A model generated the notes under the pieces. It searched no databases, was not told the origin of the DNA, and worked only from the letters and a program-made list of their open reading frames with translations. A stretch of DNA of 64,000 bases, from assembly GCF_910592395.1 (NCBI RefSeq), contig NC_088313.1:1986501-2050500 (forward strand). The letters run 5' to 3'. Below, in pieces: positions 34,776-46,879 of this stretch (position 1 is its first letter; every line of letters begins with the position of its first letter). Made by a program: the position numbers and the translations under genes. The DNA comes from Lineus longissimus (taxonomy: Eukaryota; Nemertea; Pilidiophora; Heteronemertea; Lineidae).

Positions 34776-36694
34776 ATAACATTATTAGTCAAGTAAACAA
34801 CATCCCCAATGGAGAAATTGTCATTGATGAAAGTCTCAAGAAGGAATGAAAAAGAAGGCAGCACTTTGATATGCATTAATCATTATTTATTGACTAGCAG
34901 AGTTCAACAAGAGAAAAAGACACATGAAATGAATGTTTGGTTTAGAGAGGTTACCCTGAACAAACCAATGACATACATCATATAAGAGGGAATTAATAAG
35001 ACTACATATTAGCTGCCGCTAGCATTAACTATCCAACCCGTCTATGTGGTTACAGGCAATATTCGCAAAGAAAATCAAAGAAATTATGAAAATATGAACA
35101 CGAGAATTTCCAAATTATCCAATCCACAGAAAAATGATACAGGGTTAAGAAGGATGAGAGATTGTCTATTGAGCGATTAATCTGATAAGTAATCTGCCTC
35201 TTTCCAAATGAGCCCCTTCTGTGGTGGAGTGCTGAATTTCCTGGGTCAGTTTCTGTTGATTTCAATGCCACAGTTGATGTGCTGTCAGAAACCTTAAGTT
35301 TGCCCCCACACCACAACTCGGCAATTGATCAAATCTTCTGCTTTATTTCTCTGCACTGAGGATTGAAATGGAAACAGTGGGAAAGGAGTCTACGTGGCCA
35401 TTAGCATTTTGCTAGCATCTCCCTAATTAGCATGTTGTCGACCAAGGTTTTGGTAACAATGACACCTACAGTATGTTGCCTCTCATAGCTCAAAGCAATC
35501 TGGCTTCTGAGGGACACTCTACCCTTTTCTTGGCGAGTACGTGATCACAGGGGCGCAAGCTGATAGGGTGCACATGGACCCATAAAACAGTAGATGAGGT
35601 CCACTTCTAAAAGCACTGCTTCTTAACAGCCCAGATGCTAGGAACATTCACAATGAGCCCTCAATTGTCTTCCTGACACCTCAAATAAAAGTTTATTCAC
35701 CAAATTATGGTTATGGTCAAATCCATGTATTGCCGGTTTCTGCACAGATGACAACTTAGTATTGATGGAAATTTCACTAACCTAGGTGCATTGGAAGAAT
35801 AGCGTTTTGAACGAAAGGGAAGGCGAAACGGGTACATTTATGATTAGCAAACGACCGATGTCATGCCCCTTTCATTTCGTTTTGTTTCATTGCAGGTTTG
35901 TCGAAATTTGAGCACATTAAAGATTTTTTTAAAGTGAACTTTTCCAGCTTTGAAATATATGTATATTTTGATACAATCTCCAGGCAACCAAAAACACGAA
36001 GTAACGTGTTTTTGATGCGACCAAATTTGTCCACTGAGTAAGAATGTCTCCTTCTGTCAGCTTGAAAAAATCACTTTATTGAAATCCCGATGCACTGCTA
36101 ACTAAGACAAGCTGGACTTGAAACCAATACTAATGTACTAATGGTATGAGGTAGAGAAGACTAACCTTGAAATATGATAACAAACACGTGCCAATTTAGC
36201 ACGCTAAAGTGATGCTTAACAACTTTTTATAAATAGTGCTCTTTAATAATAATCTGTCTAGGACACCAATAAATGTGACCTGGTTTTGATTCTTTGCCTG
36301 CTCACTTGGGGCAGCATTTGCCATGTAATTTAGGCTTAAGGAATTGATACCGAACAGGAGGTTTTGGTTGCCTCAACAAAACCGCTCGGGTAGAGCTAAA
36401 ACGTTGACCAAAACCGAGGCAGAAGCTTTTTGACAACTTCCATGTTTTGCACCAACCCAAGCGGTTATGGGGACTGCTGAATTCAAAACAAGGCAACTAA
36501 AACAAAAGAAAGAGCATAAAACTATGGTTATGAACAGTTTGTGTCATATTGTAAACAGCCGAGATACATGTAAACACACATAACTTTCCACGAATATACA
36601 GCAAGAAATGTTATATGAAGTCAGTATCTGTTCAATTTGCGCATGACAGGGAGCCTCTTGTCACCAGCCAGAATAAGTTTCAACTACATGTATC
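34776..36694. other. Gene-free interval
   Basis: I see no supported exon, RNA gene or transposon here. Part of it may be 3' UTR of the minus-strand gene whose stop codon is at 36695. Confidence 0.4.
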
Positions 36695-39600
36695 TCACAG
36701 TACATTGACGCTATTCACTCGAGCATGAGGAATAATCATATCATTGAGGCCAATTAGATCCAGCTCTCTGACAGCACATACTAGCCCCTGGTAACCACCA
36801 TCTAAACCCCTAGCTCCAATTAAGCTGACCTTTTCCTTTGGGTAAAACCTCCTCATTGTGGATTTGAGCAGCTGGATTGAAACCACTATGCACTCGGCAC
36901 GACCAGACACAGACAACACATCTTTTCTGCCTAAACAAATACTTTACTCAAAGCACTTTTATAACAGTTTTGGTTAGTAACCGATAATTTGTTTAATAAT
37001 ATGATGTTGTTAGTAAGTATAGGCGCGCATTATAGGCAGTAAGTCAATTAAAGACTGACAGAAATCTGACAGAATTCAGTTTGAGAAGGAACACTTCCTG
37101 ATAATCCTAGCAAAGATATCCGCACATTAGATTCAGAACAGTGACCCACAACTTCCTTTTTCTCTTCATTAGATAAAAGACAATTTGAGTTTACAGCAGG
37201 TTATTTTCTTTAGATTGTCTGTTCTTCAAATGGGTTATAAGTGCAAATTGGCATAACGTATCACAGCCGAGAAAATTTGACCATTTGACTCATCCTAACT
37301 TGCCTGAACTTATTTTCAGTTTTATAGAGCTAAATCTACATGTTTGGCCAAGGAAGGTGAAACCAAATGTTGATAATGACTAGAAATGATGGCCAGGGTA
37401 AGTACTGAAAGGATATTCAAGAGTTATAATGGGAAGTTTCAGGAAACGAAAGTAAGAATTTGCATGAGTGATATTTTGAAGATTTTAGAGAAACTACAAC
37501 AGACTAGCAAGCCAGATGAATACAACGTGCAAAATTTAACAAGTTAATTTCTCAAAATTTTCAGTTACAATTCTAGGGAACATGGAGGCAGTGGGTTTTA
37601 TTAAGCAACCATTTCTAACTCTAGCACCCAAAGACCCTAAAAATAGGTTGTAAGACAATGAATAGTAAAATGACAAATAGCATTTAGGGCATCATCAAAT
37701 CACTTCACTTGGACAAATTACATTTTGATTTTTGATGAGACACGCTGCATACTAAAAACTGAACAATGAACTAGCTATCAATTATGATGTCACAAAAGGT
37801 ATTCCCTTAACAAATTTGAAATCACATCTCACAGATTTCAAATTGTAATTTTTTCTTATAACATTATTTCTAGGAATGACGTAGGGTCACACAGAGGTGG
37901 GGTCCCATGACGTCAGACAGGAAGGAACTCATATCAGAATAAGCCACCCAGGTCAAATTGCTCGGTCAATGAAACAGGGCAGTCGACATTGGCATCATTA
38001 ACTCACATTTCTTAATCATCCAAGATACTTGTCATATTGCACATTATTTCTGAAGAAATATAAATTTTATCACAAACATATTCTGTTGACATGATTTAGT
38101 ATACCAGCTGCGTAGAATAATCTTTTTCTTCCAATTTTCTGAACATACAGATTTTGGTCTTAAATTCTGGCATTCCATTCGAGCTCTTGGCCCAAAATCA
38201 GCTTTTTCAGCATCTTGGAAGAAAAATCTGATCATGTGCGGCAGGCATAATGCAATATTGTTCAGAAAATATCTGGAAACTGAGCCGGGTAGCGCATAGT
38301 TTCAAATGTGATTTTATCATCGAACATACTATTCACGTAGAAAATAAATGCGCTTACATGAAGATAAAAAATTTTCAGTAGGATAATAATAATTAGTTCT
38401 TTGATTAGATTAATACAACTTTTAAATTGGACGAGACTTTAACATATATTAATAATTCATACATACTATTTACAATACAATTTGAATTCCATTTCAATGC
38501 GGCTTGTCAAAAGCAATAGTGCATGACTGTAGTGTTTCGTACACAGAATGCACTGAGCAATTTTGGCAAGCAACCCGAGACGCATTATAACAGTTAATAA
38601 TGTACAGAATATTATACACTTTATCTTCACAGGTTAAACAAAGACAATGAGCACAGAAAATGACGAAAAATGCTAAAAATGGAATCAGAGTCATCAAGAA
38701 TAATGGCTTGCCCAGAGAACACCAAGATCCATTCAACTTGCACTACACCCGAAAAACCTCCATTTCCACTTTTCTTTCACATTTTCAAACCTTTCGCCAT
38801 CCTCTACACTCGTTAACAATATTATGTTTTCAAAATCTGCAATATCACTATCAGTCATAGCCTTAAGTACAGAAGACTGTCTAAAAGCTGGATTAGTTAT
38901 CGGAATTATTTACAAGGTTGACTATTTACAATTTCTTGAAACTACCTCAGGTCACCGTTTACCACCTAAAGTCGTTGAACTCGTATCCTTGTACTACCTC
39001 ATCAAGTTTCAAATTGCCTGTTCTACCAAAACACCTAAATGAGAAAGAAACATGCAAAAGTCCCCCCCGCCCCGCCCCCCCCCCCCTCCCCCCAAACTTT
39101 TGGTTAGTTCTCACCAAAAGTTAGAAACATCATCTGGCTCTCCAATAAAACCACTGGAGTTGAATGGAAACTGGAAGCTTCTGACATGACGATAGGTAAC
39201 AAAATACACATTAGTGACCCATCACATTCAATATGGGTTGCAAGCCTGAGTCATCCATATGTTCGTATGGGATCTCAGCTACATTTTGACACAAATCCCC
39301 TCTTCATATCTTTTGTGGTCCAAATCTCTCCCAATTCGATATTTGTATCATTGAATGGTCATTAAGCCCAGCCCTTCCATTCAAACAAGCTATACCAATC
39401 ACATTTACATCAACCCAATTAAGATAGGATTTTTATCTTAAAATGGGCAAGAAAATACATTCTGAGAAAACCTAGAGTATTTATAACAGGTTTAAGTTAC
39501 GAATACAAAATTATTAACAAACTGATGTCATGGTCAACGACACAGGATGATACAGCCGAAAGCATGTCTGAGTAGCTGTAAATACTTAACAACCAGAAGA

Positions 39601-40776
39601 TGAAACTGACAAAAGAGGGCGCTCAGATGCTTTCAGCAATCCATTTTTTGTATCGCAAACATGAGCCCTGATTGTAACAACTTCTCAAATATACCTTCAA
39701 GCACTGTACATTTCTTTTTTCCAATAATATACGCCAGAATTGACCTTACGCCGAGAATTTTCTTCTCACTTCTCTCTCTTCGTAATAACTGGACTAAGGA
39801 CTCTCTGTTTTGAATCATCCATCATATTCCAATACCTTTTTCATCCCTTTTTTGGTGACCAGGCAAAGCCGCGCACCAAACTGCCCTCAGATAATTCAAA
39901 ATGATATCTAGCGGACACAGGTCAAGGACGTGACTAACAAATAAATATCACTTAACGAATAAAATTCCATGATTTACTGTCACAACAGTGCTTCATAAAG
40001 CAACAAACACTTACTAGAACTTGATAGAAATGTCTTTAAACAATAGCTCAAGCACAGTGATTCAATCTGACCGCCAGCAGACCTATTAATACATGTAACA
40101 CTAAATCAAATTGGATTCGTGCACTGTGTCCATAAAAGTGTACTGCTGTTCTAGTGCTGTATTTTAAAACCCATTAGGAAATAAACTTTCGACAATGGAA
40201 AACTTTAAAGTGTAAATCTGTTGCCCCCATGAGGTCACGAGTGTTGCTTGTACTTTGGAAAACAATTATTATGTATTTCTGCCCTGAAATCTCGAATTGA
40301 AATCCCATATGCATGGACACATCATAATGACCAGGTTGAAAATTTACAATTTTTACAGTGTTCATTCAAAATGTACATTTTTCTAGACATGTTAGATTAT
40401 CTCTAGTATTTTACAGAGGATAGCAACATACTCTCTTATCATGATATCATCAGCAGCAACGTGCCGATCTAAAAGAGAACACATTCCATATTACACTTTG
40501 CCCGTTTCATAAACACCCTGGGTACCTATTGATAGATAACGCTTTTATTCGTGGGCCGAAAAAACTTTAAAGTAACTTTTTGTTATTACACTGACGTCTC
40601 ACGGAAAACCCGCACCGATGCACCGTTTTGCCGCACGTGGATATATTTCGTTGATTCGATTTGCGAGATGCGGACCTGCTGTTCCGGTACCTGGATGGAA
40701 AGAGGGCGTGGCATCTCATCGGTTTCCTTAGAAACAGTTGACGATGATGTTGGAGATTCTGACGGCGGCACCTTAG
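36695..40776 (-). CDS. Unrecognised gene, three 3'-terminal exons
   Basis: I do not recognise the protein. Three exons agree in splice site and phase: 40603-40776 (acceptor catttcag, donor C|gtgaga), 40432-40468 (acceptor ctcttttag, donor GA|gtatgt) and a last exon entered at the gcag just before 36926, ending with TGA at 36695-36697. The first is Ser/Pro-rich, then PLSIQVPEQQVRISQIESTK and YIHVRQNGASVRVF. The short exon reads HRHVAADDIMIRE. The last gives KDVLSVSGRAECIVVSIQLL, FYPKEKVSLIGARGLDGGY and GLVCAVRELDLIGLNDMII, a compact mixed alpha/beta-looking segment. The 5' exons were not found. If the C|gtgaga donor at 40602 is skipped, the first exon ends at its own stop (TAA near 40586), giving an alternative short C-terminus. 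Confidence 0.5.
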
Positions 40777-41185
40777 CTGAAATGGGATGTGGGTAAAAAT
40801 TAGGAAGAGGAGGTAGTAACTATGAAACAATGTTTTTTTCAAATTCGTAATATTTCCGGACAATTTGTCCTAAAAATCAGTGCCATACAGCAAATTTCAA
40901 ACTTCCTAGCCATCATTTTAAGTGAAACAAACCTAAATACACAATATCTGCTCAAAACCCTGCAATACAAATAACATTCAATCCTTAGTCCAACCATTAT
41001 CTCCATAAAAGACCTTGAAGCTGCAGTGTAAAATATGTTAGATCAAGCACGCCAAAATTTTACGGTCTAAAACGTCCGTAAGTAATAGCATGGTCCCTTT
41101 TCATTGAAAAAATTAGGGCCCCAATAGATCAGTGAAAGTCTTGTACAGATTCATCGGTGCATAAATTTGGTTACTCTAAGACTTT

Positions 41186-41414
41186 AAATGTGACCCGCTC
41201 TACCAAAACTAGGCGCTTGTCGCATCTGAACTTGACAGGTTGATACGGACTTGTTGTTCATTTCCCTATTGTAGACCTTTGGTGAAATGTAACCAAATCA
41301 GTTTGTAATAGATTTCACAAAAGGTCTACAATAGGGAAATGAACAACAAGTTCGTATCAACCTGTCAAGTTCAGATGCGACAAGCGCCTAGTTTTGGTAG
41401 AGCGAGTCACAAAT
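41186..41414. mobile_element. Foldback element (tgtgaccc family), copy 1
   Basis: It begins aatgtgacccgctctaccaa and ends with the inverted complement (...tagagcgagtcacaaatg). The arms (~85 bp) are nearly perfectly complementary around a short centre, both containing cgcttgtcgcatctgaactt and gacaggttgatacggacttg in opposite orientation. Two relatives occur near 51081 and 59908. Confidence 0.85.
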
Positions 41415-42012
41415 GCACTAAGTTTTTAAGTTTATCATTACCAAAGCTTTCACCATCGGGTAACAACAACCGACTCTCAACAGGGAGAGGGGGAGACACC
41501 AGCTCCCTGAGATATGGGCAATCGTTTGAGGTCACGCATGCACATTGTGCACAACTTCAGTCTTCACTGTTGAAGCCTACCAGAAGGAGGTGAAAGCTAT
41601 GGCAAGCTTAAAAACTTTCTGCATTAGATCAGTGAAAGGATACCCTAGAGTGAATTGTTAGGCTTATTTGGTGATGTGGTCTCAGCAGTGGCAATGTTAC
41701 TTTTAAATCTGATGTGATTTAACCTTGAACAACATCATGAAATTGTCAAAGAGATTATTATGGGGGTTGTGCAGTAGATCCTATGGAACTGATGAATAAG
41801 TGAAATTCTACTGTCCGTCTTGGAAGAACTCGTCAACAATACCGGTGTTGTGAAGTGTTAGTGTGGAAGTAATTTGTTTTTTGGGACGGTGAATTACTGG
41901 TAGTCAATTAAAGGACTTGACTAAGTATTTTGTTTGAGAATTTTGATTACCGTTGAGGGACAAAGAAAAGGAAGGACAAACTTTTTAGGTGTGCAAATCA
42001 AAAAGACACTAA

Positions 42013-42185
42013 TACTGTAAACTACCAAATTTTTGTGGGCCGTTTATTTTGCGTATTTTGTGAATAACTGCAAATTGCAAAAAAAGTGATTGAAGAAATT
42101 GAGATCTGCCAGAATGAAACTTGTTTTTTTTATTATTGCTGTAAATCACAAAAATAAACAGCCACAAAACCTTGGCCGTTTAAAG
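42013..42185. mobile_element. Probable diverged MITE (tactgtaaac family)
   Basis: It starts tactgtaaactaccaaattt and contains cacaaaaataaacagccaca near the far end, resembling the clearer element at 45601-45797. The right terminus is not well preserved. Confidence 0.4.
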
Positions 42186-43716
42186 CAGGGAAAAACAAAA
42201 TCCAAGTACCGAAACCAAAACAGAAAAAAAATTCCAAGGATATAAAATATAAGACTTTTTACACCAGATGCATGTGTAAGTGTATTATGTGGAATGAGAA
42301 TTTACACATGAGGCAAACCAATCAAAAACACATGAGAATCGTGCAAATAAATCCTGAAGTTGGTTGTAGAGGTATGACGTTTTCAAAGGTAAAAAATGAT
42401 TGTTTCGATCTCCCCACCCTCTTATCGAACGTTGATAGGATTTTTCGTTGAGAAAGTAAGAAACTGATGCTTCCCCTGCATTCCAGAGTTACTGCGGAAA
42501 GTAGGACAGCATCCTTTCTTATTTTGACGATATGTTTTGTAATCATGGGGTCCATGACCTAATGTGACATAATACTTGTGACTGACTTGCACAGATGATG
42601 GCAGTGTCCACTGACAAATCCGGGTTCTAATTTCAACACAGAGTGCATGTAATCTAAAGACCTCCTAGGGCAAATGGGATGAAAATTTAACCTAAACGAA
42701 ATATTAGGCCAAAAGTTGCAAAACAACATGCAGCATATCAAAAGCAGGTCAGTTAAAACATTGAGGACGGCACACAACTGAAATCATATGTCTGTAAGAT
42801 AATTCATCACGATGTTCAAGGTCAAAATGACTTTCCAGCTCTTCAATGCGGCATTCTTTTCAGGCAGCATGTTAAGGTTTGGTACAACTCAATACCAAAG
42901 TTACCCATTTCACTGACATTGCTCATTTCATTGCAGCAAGCTCCAGATGAGCAGCTTTAAATTGCTGCGACCAACGGAAATTATCACCTGCAACAAAAAT
43001 CGCTCGTTTGCGATACTCGTTACAGGTGTCAATGACAAGGATCAGCTGCATCTACACCAATACTCAAAAAATCTATGTTGTCAGTCCTCAAAGTGTTAAC
43101 CTCATTTATGAAACAAAATGGTTGGACTAAGAAAAGAAACTGAAGAAATTCAAATTGGAAAAATATCCTAACCTACAGGTATAAGAAACTATGGTTAGAA
43201 ATGGTCAAATGCCTTTTTTTGAGAAAAGGGGCAAAAATAGGCCAATGGAAAGTGCATTACTAGAGCAAAGTTCAATGTCTGACACTAATTGGCCATGCCA
43301 CATGAACACTTATTAAGCATTCACACCAGACCTCAAGAAGGCTAGGTAAATATCAAATATTTTACTAAATCTTGACCACATTCTTGAATTTGACAACCTC
43401 AGTTTTACCGATGGCGTTTTATATCATCAAATAATTTCATACCAGTCGTTTCCTTTTTGTACGATTGAGAATAGAAAGGTTTTACACCATCACACCTCAG
43501 AAAAAGACTTTATAAAGAGAGGATATTGATTTTGTGAAGCACTTTTTGGAGATTAGCTGGCATCAATCTCGACAACACGACCCATTTCTAACCAACAGAA
43601 TCTTCAAGTCATCAATCAAAACGCATACATCAAACAAAACAGCCTGCAATCGGAGAAATGAATAACATGCAAAACCAGAACATGAATAAGTGAAGAAATA
43701 CTACGTCTTTACTTGA

Positions 43717-43976
43717 CCCTTTCACTGCGGCAGCCATTTTCAGCAGTGGATACAGATATTGAACAGTGGAGCTCACTTTAATCAGAACAGTCGAAACTAT
43801 TCAAAAGTGTCGCCATCTATTAGGAAGAAACTGATTATTCCTGAGTGTGTTTAGTGTGGGTGCGACTAAATGCTGGTGATGAATATTGTAGATGGGCATG
43901 ACATGGTATGCACGGCACCCGCACAATATGAGACCACGTACATGACGTGCTGTGTACGTCACCCGCACTGAAAGGG
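43717..43976. mobile_element. 260-bp piggyBac-like MITE with TTAA-type target
   Basis: Left end CCCTTTCACTGCGGCAGCCA is preceded by TTGA (a mutated TTAA). Right end CCGCACTGAAAGGG is followed by TTAA at 43977-43980. The CCCTTT...AAAGGG termini next to TTAA fit piggyBac-type non-autonomous elements. Its left end contains a spurious in-frame ATG on the minus strand. Confidence 0.75.
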
Positions 43977-45600
43977 TTAAGTGATCAATGTGAATATATC
44001 ATGTTGATATTGTGTGATATTGTGGTGATATAACGCTTAAGGGAAGACAATCTCAAAATGAATCGGAGGTTTCAAATTCTCGAACATCAGATCTGTGCAT
44101 AAAATTCCAAATAATCCTAAACGTGAGTTCATTGAGAATGAGAGACTTTATGCTAAAGTGGATCAGGTGTCTGTAAAAATTCACTGAAAACAACAAGCTA
44201 CCAGTCCCATGTCGATTTCAAACATGAAAAGGCGAATATTGTATTGAACTGCTGGCACTGTCCTACCAAGTCCTCATCACTGACTGTACTTCACACATAC
44301 GACATTGAATTAAAAGACGATCTTCATTTGTATGAGATTTAGGCCTTGACCAAAGTGGAACACATATCATCAGACTTGTACGCAATTTAAATCAGCAAAT
44401 GTTTTAAAAAGTTTCTGGAAGCTGTATGATGTTCAAGTAGGCCAACTTGCTGAATTCATCTGCAATTTGTGTTTATGACAGGTAATCTACATTTGCAGTA
44501 GTATTTACGATGAATAGGCCTACAACTGAAGCAGGAAATCTCATTTAGACAATAGGCTACACAAAGGTGACCCCTTGTTCGAGAAATGTACAGGTAACGA
44601 TAATTTACAAACAGAACTTTTCAGCCATAAACCAGTATACCAGGCTAAGCACAGGACCCGGTTGTTAGAAAGCATGTTAGCTCATAAACAGCATGTCCAC
44701 TTACGTTTATGTACATAAGTGAACATGACACAATATGTTTACATCAAAAATATTTATGCCGAGAGAGAATATCTCATTGTCGGGAACATATTTTTTTGTA
44801 ATAAAACTAAGCAGCTTCAAGTTCAATTCAGATAATGATCCCTGAAACGAAAATAAATTACTGAACAGTTCCATTTTTCAAGATCTTACAAAACATTGAT
44901 GACAGCAAATTTCATCAAAGTCGTCCATTATTATGAAACTGACACTACAATTTTGAACACTGCCTAAACATCTACAACTAGACCCATGACAGCCAGATAT
45001 CATTCCAGACAACAGTTGAGGATTACAGTACAGCTTCACTCACAAGGGGTCACTGGGGACAGTTCAGAAATCAGAGAAAACGACTTTAAAAGGATCTTCA
45101 ACAGCGCCAAGTATGCACTGGCGTAACTTGGTAAATTTCCTAAAAAACTTTTTATGCACCTGCATTTCATTTATTTGAATCTTGTTCCAGCTCCCTTTGC
45201 TGGTCAAATGAGGAAGTTTAGAAGATACTTTTATCATGGTCAATAGATTCCCCCTAACACATTTTGACTTTAGATGGCAGCACTTCTCTCACTAGCCACT
45301 TAGCACAATGATAGCCTGCTAAACATTTAGAGTACGCTCAGAAACTGTGACTGATACAGACCTGTCTTACAAAATGTTTCTCAGAAATCACACGACTAAA
45401 TCATCAAAGGTTTCATTTATGAAATTGACAAATGATAGAACATTCAGCACAGATCTGATGCGTTTTCCGGGTCACTTTTATGTTTTACTCACTTCTATTC
45501 TTTCATTCACCACAAATGAAATGTTATTGATGTAAAAAAATTTATAAATTAAAAAAAATTTTGTCATAAATTTTTACGTTTTCACCATGATAACACACAA

Positions 45601-45797
45601 TACTGTAAACCACAAAATCTTTGCGGGGGTTTTATTTTTGCGAATTTGGCAATAAAAACCAAGGCGTGCGAAAATAAAATCCTGAAAAATACTTTTCTTA
45701 TTGGAAAAACTAAAAGGAAATTACTAATATTCCAAATAGTTTGTTAGAAATTTTAATCAATCACGAAAGTGGCACAAATGTTTTGTGGTTTACAGTA
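45601..45797. mobile_element. 197-bp MITE with 17-bp terminal inverted repeats
   Basis: It starts TACTGTAAACCACAAAA and ends TTTTGTGGTTTACAGTA, exact inverse complements. If the outer TA is the target duplication, the element fits Tc1/mariner-type MITEs. The interior is A/T-rich. Confidence 0.85.
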
Positions 45798-46879
45798 CAC
45801 AATGAAAGGAAACTGATCTTGCCAGTACTCTCGGTCTAGTAGAAACAGACAGCCATGTGAATTTATCAATTAAAAAAAAAATTTCTTCAAAAAAGATACA
45901 GGAGCATGAGACATACTGACAAGATCAAGTTTCCTGCGTAATCTAAGTCATGCAGCAACGGTTACCACAGTTTCATAAAACAACAAACAAGTTTGAGCCA
46001 ATTTGTGAGATAGAATCTTTCAGACCGTCACCGCCCTCTTTCCAATAGGGGTGGGCCGAAGAAAAGAGGGTAATTGAAATGAGGTAAATCAGAAGGGTGA
46101 GGTTAAAAAGCCGTTTACAATTGCCTGAAAGCAAGTTGCGTTACAGGACAGAGAGAGAGGAAATTGTTGAGAATCATATCAAGAGGGGATTTAGTGACAT
46201 TTCTGGTTAATATTCAGTAGTTTGATTATGGTGCATTCGTTCATTCTGTACACTATTTACTACCTATATGTACGGATGTGTAGTGTCAATTTAGGGTGGA
46301 TTAGAGGTGAATCTCACAGAAGAAGGTTCACTTCCAAGTTTGCTGTAATCATATAAGTCATCCATATTGTACCATACATGCTTTAGTGTCCGTCTGTAGG
46401 GCTTAATTTCAGACCTACCCTCTTTTCAAAAGTGAAACATACAAAAAATGCATTTGGAAGCAAAAGTGACACATTCTGAGGACAAAGTAATTTGAACATG
46501 TTGAAGTCTTGGATAGCTATGATAAAACTGTCACAGGGGAAAAGCCCTTACAAGAATTATCTTGCATTATCATTTCAGCCCAAGATGCTGAAAAGACAGG
46601 AACATCGATCAGCAACATACAGAGCGCGTCTGAGATTGATTTGCACCACATTGCTGAGTCTATGAAAAAAAACAGGGGTGGAATTTTGCAAATTTCGTAC
46701 AAGTGTAAATCAATTCGATGAGATTGCAGCAAACTTGGTTTGAGATTAGGAATAGGAGGTGATTAACCCTCGTACCACAGATTTTGTTAGTCATTCAAAA
46801 ATAAAAAGCATGCAGAAGTCATGCAGAAACTTACACCACTATGTTTATGGGGATAGACACAACATCGAAACAACGCTTA

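Larger units (their letters stand above)
40777..46879. other. Intergenic or intronic stretch with several MITEs
   Basis: It contains a foldback element at 41186-41414, a piggyBac-like MITE at 43717-43976 and TA-type elements near 42013 and 45601. I found no exon chain, although 5' exons of the unrecognised minus-strand gene may hide here as short exons. Confidence 0.4.

Noticed and set aside
39059-39100. Poly-C tract, and poly-G tracts at 5939-5948 and 60169-60178
   Set aside because: These are simple homopolymer runs. They could form G-quadruplexes, but nothing nearby suggests a function, and run lengths are error-prone.
42322-42555. 77-codon minus-strand frame
   Set aside because: It has no splice context, similarity or continuation in neighbouring sequence, so it is compatible with chance.
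43700-43735. Minus-strand ATG with MAAAVKGS and a gtaaag donor, resembling a first exon
   Set aside because: It lies exactly in the terminal inverted repeat of the piggyBac-like MITE, and no downstream exon joins it.
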